A stretch of DNA of 64,000 bases from Levilactobacillus senmaizukei DSM 21775 = NBRC 103853 (GTDB lineage Bacteria; Bacillota; Bacilli; Lactobacillales; Lactobacillaceae), in NCBI RefSeq assembly GCF_001592085.1, contig NZ_BCWD01000006.1, positions 1-64,000 of the forward strand, given 5' to 3'. Below are positions 25,156 through 33,421 of this stretch, in pieces (within the stretch, counting starts at the first letter, position 1; each line of letters begins with the position of its first letter). The notes beneath the pieces are model-generated. The model was not told where the DNA came from. It saw only the letters and a list, made by a program, of their open reading frames with translations, and made no database searches. A program made the position numbers and the translations under genes.

Positions 25156-27321
25156 TTAGATCACACAACTCTCACATTGGTTAGCCCCGACTTCGTTGTT
25201 GTCATCGGTAAAGGTCCGTACGTAGTAGATGGACTTGATTCCTTGGCGGTAGGCATAATTGCGAAGAATACTGAGGTCACGAGTGGTCATTTTGTCGGTC
25301 CGACCATTCTTCCATTCGTACAAGCCTTCGGGAATGGTTGACCGCATGAAGAGAGTCAAACTCATGCCTTGGTCTACGTGCTTTTGAGCCGCAGCATAGA
25401 CGTCAATGACCCGACGCATGTCAGTGTCGTAGGCTGATTTGTAGTAAGGCATGGTGTCGTTGTCGAGGTAAGGCGCTGGGTAATAAATCTTCCCAATGGT
25501 CTTCTCTTGGCGTTCCTCAATCCGATTGATAATAGGGTGGAGGCTAGCCGTTGTGTCGTTGATGTATGAGATTGAGCCGTTAGGGGCGACGGCCATACGG
25601 TTCTGATGGTATAAACCATCGGCCATGACAGCGGTCTTGAGGGCGGCCCAGTCGTCAGGAGAAGGTAACCAAACATCTGCAAAGAGGTCCTGAACCTTAG
25701 CGGAACTTGGCCGCCAATCGGTTTCGGTGTAGCAGTCGAAATAGGATCCATCGGCGTAGGCACTCTTATCGAAGTTGTGGAAGGTTTCGTGACGTTCCTT
25801 AGCAATTTCATTGGAGGCCTTCAGCGTCCAGTAGTTGAGGAGCATGAAGTAAACACTGGTGAACGCGATACTGTCCTTAGAGCCATACATCATATGGTTC
25901 TTAGCAAAGTAGCTGTGGAGACCCATGGCGCCTAAGCCAATGGTGTGGGCGAGTTGGTTGCCCTTTTGAATGGATGGCACGACGTCGATGTCAGAATTAT
26001 CCGTGACAAAGGTCAGGGCCCGAACCATGGTTTCGACGGAATGGCCAAAGTCTGGGGCCTTCATCAAGTTAACGATGTTAGTGGACCCCAGGTTACAGGA
26101 GATGTCCGTTCCTAATTGGTCGTACTCCTGACGATTGTTGACGGTCGACGGCACTTGGACCTGCATAATCTCGGAACACAGGTTACTCATGACGATGCGA
26201 CCGTCAATAGGACTTTCGCGGTTGGCCGTATCGATGTTGACAATGTAAGGGTAACCGGACTCTTGTTGTAACTTGCCAATTTCGGTTTCGAGGTCCCGGG
26301 CCTTGAGTTTCTTCTTGCGAATATCGGGGTTAGCAACCATGGCATCGTAGTTTTCCGTGATGTCGACGTAGGCGAATGGCTTGCCGTAGATTCGTTCAAC
26401 ATCGTAGGGGCTAAAGAGGTACATGTCGGCGTCGGCTTGGCAAAGTTCATAGAACTTGTCGGGAACGGTAATCCCAAGTGACAAGGTCTTCAAGCGAATC
26501 TTTTCGTCCGCGTTCTCTTTCTTGGCGCCTAAGAAGGCGACAATATCAGGATGGAAAACACTGAGATAGACTACACCGGCACCTTGACGTTGGCCCAGTT
26601 GGTTGGAGTAAGAGAAACTGTCTTCTAGCAACTTCATGACGGGAACAACACCGGAAGCGGCGCCATCAATATGTTTGATTGGATCGCCGGCTCCGCGCAA
26701 GTTGGAGAGGCTGATGCCGACTCCGCCACCGATTCGTGACAGTTGCAGGGCAGAGTTAATCGTCCGGCCGATGGTATTCATGTCGTCGGTTGATTGGATT
26801 AAGAAACAAGACACCAGTTCACCCCGCCGGGCCCGGCCGGCATTCAAAAAGCTCGGGGTGGCTGGTTGGTAACGTTGGTGAATAATCTCATCGGCCAGGT
26901 TAAGCGCCAGTTTCTGATCACCGGCGCCAAAGTCGAGGGCATTCATCGCCACCCGGTCGATAAAGTTTTCCAAGTAGTAAGCGTTGTCGTCAGTCTTTAA
27001 AGCGTACTGAGCATAGAATTTGTAGGCTGCCATGAATGACTTGAATTGGAAGTGTTGGTCGCGGAGATAACGGTAGAGATCTTTAATGAAACTCATTGGA
27101 TATTCAGCAATCACTTTTTTTTCTACATAGTTACCGGCAATCAGGTAGTCAAAGCGATCCTTCAGTGAATCGAAGGTCTTGGTGTTGGGTTCGACATTTT
27201 CCTTCATGAAAGCCTGAAGGGCTTCCTGGTCCTTGTTCAACGGAATCTGCCCATCGACGGGGATGTTGATTTCGTTATTCAGGTCATAGTAAGTGACGTC
27301 CTTTAAGTCATGTAAACTCAT
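25156..27321 (-). CDS. nrdE: Ribonucleoside-diphosphate reductase class Ib, alpha subunit
   Basis: The 721-residue catalytic subunit. Active-site cysteines occur in MSNLCSEIMQV and SCNLGSTNIV, the substrate/radical region in RMAVAPNGSISYINDTTAS, and the C-terminal redox pair in NQCESCVI, which is reduced by NrdH. Ib enzymes lack the long N-terminal ATP cone, in agreement with this length. It starts at ATG 27321 with GAGAAAGAAG upstream and lies 80 bp before nrdF. A terminator-like hairpin separates it from nrdH. Confidence 0.97.
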   Translation of the reverse strand: MSLHDLKDVTYYDLNNEINIPVDGQIPLNKDQEALQAFMKENVEPNTKTFDSLKDRFDYLIAGNYVEKKVIAEYPMSFIKDLYRYLRDQHFQFKSFMAAYKFYAQYALKTDDNAYYLENFIDRVAMNALDFGAGDQKLALNLADEIIHQRYQPATPSFLNAGRARRGELVSCFLIQSTDDMNTIGRTINSALQLSRIGGGVGISLSNLRGAGDPIKHIDGAASGVVPVMKLLEDSFSYSNQLGQRQGAGVVYLSVFHPDIVAFLGAKKENADEKIRLKTLSLGITVPDKFYELCQADADMYLFSPYDVERIYGKPFAYVDITENYDAMVANPDIRKKKLKARDLETEIGKLQQESGYPYIVNIDTANRESPIDGRIVMSNLCSEIMQVQVPSTVNNRQEYDQLGTDISCNLGSTNIVNLMKAPDFGHSVETMVRALTFVTDNSDIDVVPSIQKGNQLAHTIGLGAMGLHSYFAKNHMMYGSKDSIAFTSVYFMLLNYWTLKASNEIAKERHETFHNFDKSAYADGSYFDCYTETDWRPSSAKVQDLFADVWLPSPDDWAALKTAVMADGLYHQNRMAVAPNGSISYINDTTASLHPIINRIEERQEKTIGKIYYPAPYLDNDTMPYYKSAYDTDMRRVIDVYAAAQKHVDQGMSLTLFMRSTIPEGLYEWKNGRTDKMTTRDLSILRNYAYRQGIKSIYYVRTFTDDNNEVGANQCESCVI

Positions 27322-27360
27322 ATGATCAACGCTTCTTTCTCTCTTAAGGTTATGAAATCA

Positions 27361-27399
27361 AATAAAAATGGCGCCACCGTGAACAAACACGACGTCGCC
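27361..27399 (-). terminator. Intercistronic terminator/attenuator between nrdH and nrdE
   Basis: On the minus strand GGCGACGTCGTG pairs with CACGGTGGCGCC (11 of 12 positions allowing G-U) and is followed by ATTTTTATTT. It may make nrdH transcripts more abundant than nrdEF. Confidence 0.6.
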
Positions 27400-27423
27400 A
27401 AGACGGGTTTGTGCTAACTTAAA

Positions 27424-27651
27424 TTAGCCGGCGAACTGCATCAGTTGGTCGGGACGGAAGCCATAGAAAGCTGGGTGACCAGGGGCCTCAACCACTGGCA
27501 CCGCTTGGAAACCTTTTTCCTTCAAGTAAGCCACGTATTCTGGATTTTGATTGATATTACGTTCTTCAAAGTCCACGTTGTGTTCACTCAGGAAACGCTT
27601 CGTCATCTTGCATTGCATACAGTTGTTTTTAGAATAAATCGTTATTTTCAT
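27424..27651 (-). CDS. nrdH: Glutaredoxin-like protein NrdH
   Basis: A 75-residue thioredoxin-fold redoxin, electron donor to NrdEF. It begins MKITIYSKNNCMQCKMTKRF with the active-site CMQC, and the C-terminal half carries GFQAVPVVEAPGHPAFYGFR, typical of NrdH (the cis-Pro region VPVV and the WSGFRPD-type motif). The ATG at 27651 is preferred: GAGGAAG lies 11 bases upstream, whereas the GTG at 27660 is too close to it. It is first gene of the nrd operon, downstream of paired NrdR-like boxes. Confidence 0.94.
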   Translation of the reverse strand: MKITIYSKNNCMQCKMTKRFLSEHNVDFEERNINQNPEYVAYLKEKGFQAVPVVEAPGHPAFYGFRPDQLMQFAG

Positions 27652-27726
27652 TGTTGCCACTTCCTCAGCTTTTCTTTTACGATGAATTCAGTTTACACCA
27701 GATATAGAAAAATACAATCAAAAAAA

Positions 27727-27774
27727 GCACTATATTTGGTAGTTGGATCATACAATAACTACCAAATATAGTGC
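27727..27774 (-). promoter_or_regulatory. NrdR-box pair around the nrdHEF promoter
   Basis: Two 16-bp sites, 27727-27742 and 27759-27774, each match most of the NrdR consensus acaCwAtATaTwGtgt. They are mirror images, with centres exactly 32 bp apart, about three helical turns, as expected for cooperative NrdR binding. The minus-strand -10 TATGAT (27752-27747) lies between them. NrdR represses ribonucleotide reductase genes when (d)ATP is abundant. Confidence 0.8.
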
Positions 27775-27849
27775 TATAAGCGTTTTTTTTATTTTATTAG
27801 CTTCTCCCAAATATCTACGGTAAAATAGACCTTAAAGGTGGCGGATAAA

Positions 27850-28458
27850 TTGACTAATCACTATTATACACAAAATCCAGATGTTTTACACGAAGAACAC
27901 CATTGGCCATTCACCCTTTTAGGCAACGAATTGTTGTTTACCACCGACAACGGGGTTTTTTCAAAAAACCGGGTCGACTATGGGTCGCGGGTTCTTTTAG
28001 CAGCGTTTGATGCCGAGAAGACCCCGGCTGGGCCTTGGCTTGACTTGGGAACGGGCTACGGCCCAATTGGTCTGGCTCTAGCTAAGCGTTGGCCAGAGCG
28101 ACGGATCACCATGGTTGATGTGAACGAATTGGCCTTGGCACTAGCTCGTCAGAACGCGGTGGCTAATCAGATTGAAAATGTTGAAATTAAGACGTCAGAC
28201 ATTTATAGCGAGGTTACACAGCGTTATGCGGCGATCATTACGAACCCCCCCGTACGCGCTGGTAAGTCCGTGGTCTCAACGATGCTAACGGCAGCCAAGG
28301 ACCACTTGTTATCTGGGGGAACCTTAACGGTGGTCTTACAGAAGAAGCAAGGGGCGCCGTCGGCCAAGAAATTAATGACGGCAACGTTTGGTAACTGTAC
28401 TATCATTAAGAAGGATAAGGGCTACTACATCTTGGAAAGTACGCTGATGTCCGAATAA
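27850..28458 (+). CDS. RsmC-like class I SAM-dependent methyltransferase
   Basis: A 202-residue single-domain methyltransferase resembling B. subtilis YbxB and the C-terminal half of E. coli RsmC, a 16S rRNA guanine-N2 methyltransferase. SAM-binding motif I is LDLGTGYGPIGLALA, and the catalytic motif NPPVRAGK corresponds to the N-P-P-[FY/I] of RNA/DNA N-methyltransferases. QKKQGAPSAKKLM is highly conserved in YbxB proteins. TTG at 27850, with AAAGGTGG eight bases upstream, gives the expected M-T-N-H-Y-Y start; GTG at 27838 overlaps that SD. It starts a unit with tadA. Confidence 0.88.
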   Translation: MTNHYYTQNPDVLHEEHHWPFTLLGNELLFTTDNGVFSKNRVDYGSRVLLAAFDAEKTPAGPWLDLGTGYGPIGLALAKRWPERRITMVDVNELALALARQNAVANQIENVEIKTSDIYSEVTQRYAAIITNPPVRAGKSVVSTMLTAAKDHLLSGGTLTVVLQKKQGAPSAKKLMTATFGNCTIIKKDKGYYILESTLMSE

Positions 28459-28477
28459 GCGAAAGGAAGCGGTCTGC

Positions 28478-29002
28478 TTGCGTAAGCTGGCTTATTCACC
28501 AACCGAACGACATTATATGGAAGAAGCCTTGTTCGAGGCGGACCAGGCGGCTTTGATTGGCGAGGTACCAATCGGCGCGGTGATTGTTCGTGACGGGCAA
28601 ATCATTGGACGAGGACATAACCTACGTGAACACGGCAATGACGCTACCTTGCACGCAGAGATTCGGGCCATTGAAGAGGCTTGTGCCTGGCTGAATAGCT
28701 GGCGACTAAATGACTGCCAATTGTATGTCACCATTGAACCCTGTCTGATGTGTAGTGGGGCCATCATTAACGCTCGGATTCCACAAGTGTTCTATGGTGC
28801 TCGTGATCCAAAGGCGGGAGCGGTGGATAGTCTCTACGAGGTCTTGGGCGACGACCGGTTGAATCATACCGTGACGGTGTATGAGGGCCTCATGGCTAAG
28901 GATGCTGGTGAACGAATGGTGGCGTTTTTTAAGGCGGCTAGAAAGCGGCAAAAGGCCCGCAAAAAGGCGCGGCAAGCAGCCAAGCGGGCGGCGGCTGATT
29001 AG
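28478..29002 (+). CDS. tadA: tRNA adenosine(34) deaminase
   Basis: Deaminates A34 of tRNA-Arg(ACG) to inosine. The 174 residues show the cytidine/deoxycytidylate deaminase zinc site: HAEIRAIEEAC (His ligand plus catalytic Glu) and EPCLMCSGAI (two Cys ligands). The last 25 residues are a Lys/Arg/Ala-rich tail. TTG at 28478 is used, with AAAGGAAG nine bases upstream. The gene directly precedes the SRP RNA and dnaX, as is common in Firmicutes. Confidence 0.95.
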   Translation: MRKLAYSPTERHYMEEALFEADQAALIGEVPIGAVIVRDGQIIGRGHNLREHGNDATLHAEIRAIEEACAWLNSWRLNDCQLYVTIEPCLMCSGAIINARIPQVFYGARDPKAGAVDSLYEVLGDDRLNHTVTVYEGLMAKDAGERMVAFFKAARKRQKARKKARQAAKRAAAD

Positions 29003-29006
29003 TCGC

Positions 29007-29035
29007 TAGACAGCACTTGCTAATCATGATACACT
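29007..29035 (+). promoter_or_regulatory. Promoter of the SRP RNA
   Basis: TAGACA at 29007-29012, a 17-bp spacer and TACACT at 29030-29035, ending just before the RNA. Confidence 0.7.
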
Positions 29036-29039
29036 ATTA

Positions 29040-29148
29040 GTTGCCGTTAAGGCCTTGGAGCAAGGGTGGACTTACGAATTGTGTCAGGTCCGGAAGGAAG
29101 CAGCACTAAGTTTGTTTCGCTTTGTGCTTCAAGTTTATGAGCTAATTC
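29040..29148 (+). ncRNA. ffs: Signal recognition particle RNA (small bacterial type)
   Basis: Contains the invariant domain IV loop GTCAGGTCCGGAAGGAAGCA (about 29083-29102), where Ffh binds. It has a promoter directly upstream and a terminator directly downstream, and lies between tadA and dnaX, the usual location. A long B. subtilis-type Alu domain does not fit in the available space, so it is the short form. The exact ends are estimated. Confidence 0.9.
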
Positions 29149-29149
29149 C

Positions 29150-29180
29150 AACTCCTAGTCCGTTGACTGGGAGTTTTTTT
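29150..29180 (+). terminator. Terminator of the SRP RNA
   Basis: AACTCCTAGTC pairs with GACTGGGAGTT (one mismatch) followed by T7. Confidence 0.85.
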
Positions 29181-29214
29181 ATGGTTTCAACATCAAATTT
29201 CTGACGAGTAGGTC

Positions 29215-29244
29215 GTGACAGCACCCGTCGGGAAAGGCTATAAT
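29215..29244 (+). promoter_or_regulatory. Promoter of dnaX
   Basis: GTGACA (29215-29220), an 18-bp spacer and a consensus TATAAT (29239-29244), 48 bp before dnaX. Confidence 0.6.
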
Positions 29245-29292
29245 TAATTTCAGCAAAATTAAATGTCATCATTAAAGAAAGGAACCGATTAC

Positions 29293-31026
29293 ATGGCTTA
29301 TCAAGCATTGTATCGTGTTTGGCGGCCCCAACGCTTCGAAGACATGATTGGGCAGGGCGTCATCACACGAACCCTTAAGAACGCCATTACTACCAATCAA
29401 ATCAGTCACGCCTATCTCTTTGCGGGCCCCCGGGGAACCGGGAAGACGTCCGCTGCCAAGATTTTTGCCAAGGCCATTAATTGTCATCATCAGGTCGATG
29501 GTGAACCTTGTAACGAGTGTGAAACGTGTCGCGCCATTACGGATGGCACCTTAAACGATGTCATTGAAATTGATGCGGCATCTAACAATGGTGTCGAAGA
29601 AATTCGAGATATTCGAGATAAGGTGAAGTATGCGCCCACCGTTGCGGACTATAAGGTCTATATCATTGATGAAGTTCATATGCTATCGACGGGCGCCTTC
29701 AACGCTTTATTGAAAACGTTAGAAGAACCCCCGGCTAACGTGATCTTCATCTTAGCCACTACGGAACCACATAAGATTCCGGCGACGATTATTTCGCGGA
29801 CCCAACGGTTTGACTTTAAACGAATTGCGGCCAGTGACAGTTATGAACGAATGATTTATATCCTGAATCAAAAAGATGTCACCTATGACGAGCAAGCGGT
29901 GAAGGTGATCGCTAAGGCAGCCGAAGGCGGGATGCGAGATGCCTTGAGCATTCTCGATCAGGCGCTGTCGTTTGGTGATAATGAAATTACCTTGGACAAT
30001 GCCCTGTTAGTCACAGGGAGTGTCGCGCATGAGCTATTGGCGACCTTTGTTGGGCAAACGTTGGCCGGTGATACCAAGGCGGCATTAGCGACCCTACAGT
30101 CCGTCTTGGAGGCCGGGAAGGATGCTGAACGATTCACGGAAGATATTATCGGTTATGCCCGTGATTTGTTACTCTACCAACAAGCGCCACAATTAGTTGA
30201 GGAAGCAGAGATGGGGAGTGTCAGCGATGACTTCCAGGCACTAGCTAAACAGACGCCTGCTCAGACGATGTACGCGATGATTAATGAGCTTAATGCCATT
30301 CAGCAACAGATGCGCTATACCACCCATCCGGACGTTTACCTTGAAATTCTGACAATTAAATTGGCCGAGATTGGTCAACAACAGGGGCAACCAGCGCCGA
30401 CACCAACGGTTGCCGCGGCGCCTGTTGCCGAACCAGCGGCTGTTAAGGTCTTGCAACGCGAAGTCGAACAGCTCCAACAAACAGTGAAGCAGTTGCAGGC
30501 GACCCCGGCAGCTGCCACGACGGCAACCCCAGCAGCTAAGCCGAAGCCGCGGGTGGCCAAGTCCAGTGGAACCAAGGAAGTCAATTTGGCCAAGGTTTAT
30601 CCGGTCTTGGGTTCGGCAACCAGAGAGAAGCTGAACCAGCTACAAGAGGTGTGGCCCGATCTACTGAATAGCCTGTCAGTCACTCAACGTGCTGTTATGA
30701 AGGTGTCTCAACCCGTGGCGGCTGCGGACTCAGGGGTGATTGTTGCCTTTGATTATTCCTTCCTGTACCAGCGCGCCACCACTGATAACGAGCTGACCGA
30801 TGCACTCGAAAATGGCTTGGATCGAATGATTGGGACCGCGTTACCGGTTGTCTTTGTTCCTAAGGACGAGTGGCCAGTGATTCGGAAGAATTACCTGGCG
30901 GCCCATCAGGCCGAACTTCAGGATCATAGTGATTCCGAAGCACCGAAGCAGCCAGAGACCGCGCCGATCGTTTCTAAGGCCGAGGAACTCTTCGGCAAGG
31001 ACATTGTTGAAGTTAAACCAGATTAA
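29293..31026 (+). CDS. dnaX: DNA polymerase III subunits gamma/tau
   Basis: The clamp-loader ATPase, 577 residues. AAA+ motifs: Walker A GPRGTGKTSAAK near residues 45-56, a zinc module with four Cys (NCHHQVDGEPCNECETCRAI spans it), Walker B DEVHMLST, and sensor/Arg finger in TIISRTQRF. After about residue 370 an Ala/Pro/Gln-rich linker leads to the tau-specific C-terminal part. I see no A-rich slippery sequence, so separate gamma by frameshifting is not indicated. The ATG at 29293 follows GAAAGGA. It starts a dense replication/repair cluster. Confidence 0.97.
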   Translation: MAYQALYRVWRPQRFEDMIGQGVITRTLKNAITTNQISHAYLFAGPRGTGKTSAAKIFAKAINCHHQVDGEPCNECETCRAITDGTLNDVIEIDAASNNGVEEIRDIRDKVKYAPTVADYKVYIIDEVHMLSTGAFNALLKTLEEPPANVIFILATTEPHKIPATIISRTQRFDFKRIAASDSYERMIYILNQKDVTYDEQAVKVIAKAAEGGMRDALSILDQALSFGDNEITLDNALLVTGSVAHELLATFVGQTLAGDTKAALATLQSVLEAGKDAERFTEDIIGYARDLLLYQQAPQLVEEAEMGSVSDDFQALAKQTPAQTMYAMINELNAIQQQMRYTTHPDVYLEILTIKLAEIGQQQGQPAPTPTVAAAPVAEPAAVKVLQREVEQLQQTVKQLQATPAAATTATPAAKPKPRVAKSSGTKEVNLAKVYPVLGSATREKLNQLQEVWPDLLNSLSVTQRAVMKVSQPVAAADSGVIVAFDYSFLYQRATTDNELTDALENGLDRMIGTALPVVFVPKDEWPVIRKNYLAAHQAELQDHSDSEAPKQPETAPIVSKAEELFGKDIVEVKPD

Positions 31027-31047
31027 ATTTTGAAAGGATGATTATAA

Positions 31048-31356
31048 ATGCGTAACATGGGAAATATGATGAAACAAATGAAGCAGATGCAAAAAAAGAT
31101 GGCGGAGGATCAAGCTGAATTGAACGCCCAAACTTTCACGGGGACTTCACCCGACGATTTGGTTACGGCTACCTTTACCGGTGAACGGAAGATGACTGAC
31201 TTGAGTATTAAGCCCGAAGCCATCGATCCCGATGATCCTGATATGTTAGCTGATCTCGTCTTGGCCGCTGTCAATGAAGCCTTGACCAAGGTGGATGACA
31301 CGACGAAGCAATCTTTAGGTAAGTACACGCAAGGCTTGAACATCCCCGGGATGTAA
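31048..31356 (+). CDS. YbaB/EbfC family nucleoid-associated protein
   Basis: A 102-residue dimeric DNA-binding protein. The N-terminal helix is Met/Lys/Gln-rich ([20 protein letters not shown]), and the core shows [20 protein letters not shown] and the family's D-P-x-D-x-x-x-L-x-D-L-V. GAAAGGATG precedes the ATG. It sits between dnaX and recR, the classical location of ybaB. Confidence 0.95.
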   Translation: MRNMGNMMKQMKQMQKKMAEDQAELNAQTFTGTSPDDLVTATFTGERKMTDLSIKPEAIDPDDPDMLADLVLAAVNEALTKVDDTTKQSLGKYTQGLNIPGM

Positions 31357-31386
31357 GCCAAGCCTTAGCGGAAAGGACGTTGCAGC

Positions 31387-31986
31387 ATGCAATACCCAGA
31401 ACCGATTGCACAACTCATTGACAGTTATATGAAATTACCGGGAATTGGTCAAAAGTCGGCGACGCGCTTAGCGTTCTTTACCATTGACATGGCGGAAGAT
31501 GATGTCACGGCCTTTTCGAAGGCGCTGGTGGCGGCAAAGAAAGATCTGCACTTTTGTTCCATTTGTGGCAATATCACTGAGGGTGACCCATGTACGATCT
31601 GTGCCGACAAGACCCGAGACCAATCCCATGTACTGGTGGTTGAACAGGCTAAGGACATCATGGTCATGGAGAAGATGAAGGAATATCATGGTCTGTACCA
31701 TGTGTTACATGGGGTCATGTCGCCCATCGAAGGTAAGGGGCCCGAGGACTTGAACATCTCAAGTCTGATCAGCCGGTTACAACAGAATCCATCAATTAAA
31801 GAAGTTATTATTGCAACCAATGCCACCCCAGAAGGTGAGGCCACGGCCATGTATCTATCGCGGCTAATCAAGCCGGCAGGAATTACCGTGACGCGGTTGG
31901 CCCATGGCTTGTCCGTTGGTAGCGATATTGAGTACGCCGATGAAATGACGTTATTTAAGGCCGTTGAAGGCCGTACAGAAATGTAG
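31387..31986 (+). CDS. recR: Recombination protein RecR
   Basis: A 199-residue partner of RecO/RecF that helps load RecA at gaps. It has the helix-hairpin-helix [15 protein letters not shown], the C4 zinc finger [16 protein letters not shown] at residues 58-73, the Toprim core [14 protein letters not shown], and the Walker-like C-terminal region. AAAGGACG lies upstream of the ATG. It is tightly packed after ybaB. Confidence 0.97.
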   Translation: MQYPEPIAQLIDSYMKLPGIGQKSATRLAFFTIDMAEDDVTAFSKALVAAKKDLHFCSICGNITEGDPCTICADKTRDQSHVLVVEQAKDIMVMEKMKEYHGLYHVLHGVMSPIEGKGPEDLNISSLISRLQQNPSIKEVIIATNATPEGEATAMYLSRLIKPAGITVTRLAHGLSVGSDIEYADEMTLFKAVEGRTEM

Positions 31987-31999
31987 GGAGGAATTCGCG

Positions 32000-32251
32000 A
32001 TGTTTGGACGAAAGAAACGGCAGTTGCCGCGATTGAAGGCAGCCTATGATGATGATCTCTTGTCGAGCATTGACGAGGCAAAGGATCGTTGGGATCACGC
32101 CAAGCAAACCGAAGAGGCCATTGCCGATGCTGACAATCAGATGATTGCCAATACTGCGCTGGCTCGTCAGACCTACCTGTTTTTATATCGTGAGGCCCGG
32201 CTTCGTCGGGTTCGAAGCAAACATATTTCGGCGGCGGTTTTCCGTGACTAG
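32000..32251 (+). CDS. YaaL/DUF2508 family protein
   Basis: An 83-residue, highly charged, probably helical protein (FGRKKRQLPRLKAAYDDDLL at the start). YaaL-type proteins are conserved between recR and tmk in Firmicutes and have no established function. The ATG at 32000 has GGGAGGAATT upstream. It ends the ybaB-recR unit, since a perfect terminator follows. Confidence 0.85.
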   Translation: MFGRKKRQLPRLKAAYDDDLLSSIDEAKDRWDHAKQTEEAIADADNQMIANTALARQTYLFLYREARLRRVRSKHISAAVFRD

Positions 32252-32288
32252 CTGAGATTCATGGCGTCAGATTGACTGCCGATGACTG

Positions 32289-32316
32289 AAGCGTTTGGGG
32301 GTCCCCAAACGCTTTT
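32289..32316 (+). terminator. Terminator after the recR unit
   Basis: Perfect 12-bp stem AAGCGTTTGGGG/CCCCAAACGCTT with a two-base spacer, then TT. Confidence 0.8.
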
Positions 32317-32353
32317 AATATGGTGGGAAATTTAGGAATCCCATTGATGCAAA

Positions 32354-32382
32354 TAGACATCAATTATCAATTCAAGTACAAT
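32354..32382 (+). promoter_or_regulatory. Promoter of tmk-darA-holB-yabA-rsmI
   Basis: TAGACA (32354-32359), a 17-bp spacer and TACAAT (32377-32382), 32 bp upstream of the tmk start. Confidence 0.7.
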
Positions 32383-32414
32383 ATAACTATCAATAAAAAA
32401 TGAGGTCGAGGATT

Positions 32415-33056
32415 GTGTCAGGAACGTTTATCAGTTTTGAAGGACCCGATGGTGCTGGGAAAACCAGTGCAATGAAGGCAATAGTAGCTAAGCTCCAACC
32501 CACAATTGGGCAAAAGTTGACGGTGACTCGCGAGCCGGGTGGTAATCCTATTTCGGAGAGTATTCGGTCGATCATTTTAGATCGGAAAAATACGGCGATG
32601 GATTACCGAACGGAAGCGCTGCTTTATGCTGCGGCCCGGCGCCAGCACCTGGCCGAGACGATCCTCCCCGCTTTGGCGAACAATCAGATTGTTCTTTGTG
32701 ACCGTTATGTGGATAGTTCGGTCGCGTATCAGGGAGCGGGTCGTGAAATTGGGGAAGCGGCAGTGGCTGAGATGAATCAGTTCGCCACGGATGGCTTGTT
32801 ACCGGCATTAACGATCTATTTTGACGTACCGGCAACGGTTGGCCTCAAGCGAATTAAAGCCCACCGGAATCCGGCAAAGGTTGACCGCCTGGATGTTGAA
32901 CAGACGGCGTTTCATGACCGAGTTCGGGCAGCTTATTTGCGGCTACAGACGGCCGAACCTGACCGGATTAAACTGATTGATGCGACCCAGTCGCCCGATC
33001 AGGTGATTAAGGAAGCCTTAGCTTTAATTCAATCAATCTTACCAAAGACCATTTGA
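32415..33056 (+). CDS. tmk: Thymidylate kinase
   Basis: Phosphorylates dTMP to dTDP. The 213 residues contain the P-loop FEGPDGAGKTS, the DR(Y/H) motif CDRYVDSSVAYQGAGR and a LID region with basic residues. GTG at 32415 is chosen because GAGG lies nine bases upstream and it gives the usual short N terminus (S-G-T-F-I-S-F-E-G); the ATG at 32400 has no SD. First gene of its operon. Confidence 0.95.
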   Translation: MSGTFISFEGPDGAGKTSAMKAIVAKLQPTIGQKLTVTREPGGNPISESIRSIILDRKNTAMDYRTEALLYAAARRQHLAETILPALANNQIVLCDRYVDSSVAYQGAGREIGEAAVAEMNQFATDGLLPALTIYFDVPATVGLKRIKAHRNPAKVDRLDVEQTAFHDRVRAAYLRLQTAEPDRIKLIDATQSPDQVIKEALALIQSILPKTI

Positions 33057-33082
33057 ACGGATAATTACGGAGGAAGATAATT

Positions 33083-33412
33083 ATGAAATTAATCATTGCC
33101 ATCGTCCAAGACAAGGACGCTAACCGCTTAAGTAATGACTTTATCGAACACAATATTCGTGCGACTCGGTTATCCACCACTGGTGGTTTTCTCAAGTCGG
33201 GGAACACGACTTTTCTGGTAGGGGTTGAAGATGAACGGGTAGACGACGCGATGGAAGTCATCAAAGATGCCAGCCACACGCGTCAACAATTTATGACGCC
33301 ACCCGTTAACTTAGATGCGCAGTTAGACAGTACTTCATCGTACCCCGTTGAGGTGCAGGTCGGTGGCGCAACCGTCTTTGTCTTGCCAGTTGACCAATTT
33401 CACCACTTTTAG
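33083..33412 (+). CDS. darA: Cyclic-di-AMP receptor, PII-like (DarA/PstA)
   Basis: A 109-residue DUF970 protein, trimeric PII-like fold. It begins MKLIIAIVQDKDANRLSNDF, with TRLSTTGGFLKSGNTTFLVG forming the c-di-AMP-binding and B-loop region and VDDAMEVIKD following. In B. subtilis, S. aureus and Listeria the orthologue binds c-di-AMP; the downstream target is not firmly known. The ATG has GGAGGAAGA upstream. The location between tmk and holB is conserved. A KimA-type potassium importer, another c-di-AMP-linked protein in B. subtilis, lies at 45472. Confidence 0.95.
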   Translation: MKLIIAIVQDKDANRLSNDFIEHNIRATRLSTTGGFLKSGNTTFLVGVEDERVDDAMEVIKDASHTRQQFMTPPVNLDAQLDSTSSYPVEVQVGGATVFVLPVDQFHHF

Positions 33413-33421
33413 GGGGCACCA

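Noticed and set aside
29293-31026. Programmed frameshift in dnaX
   Set aside because: No A-run slippery heptamer followed by a hairpin was found around codons 370-440.
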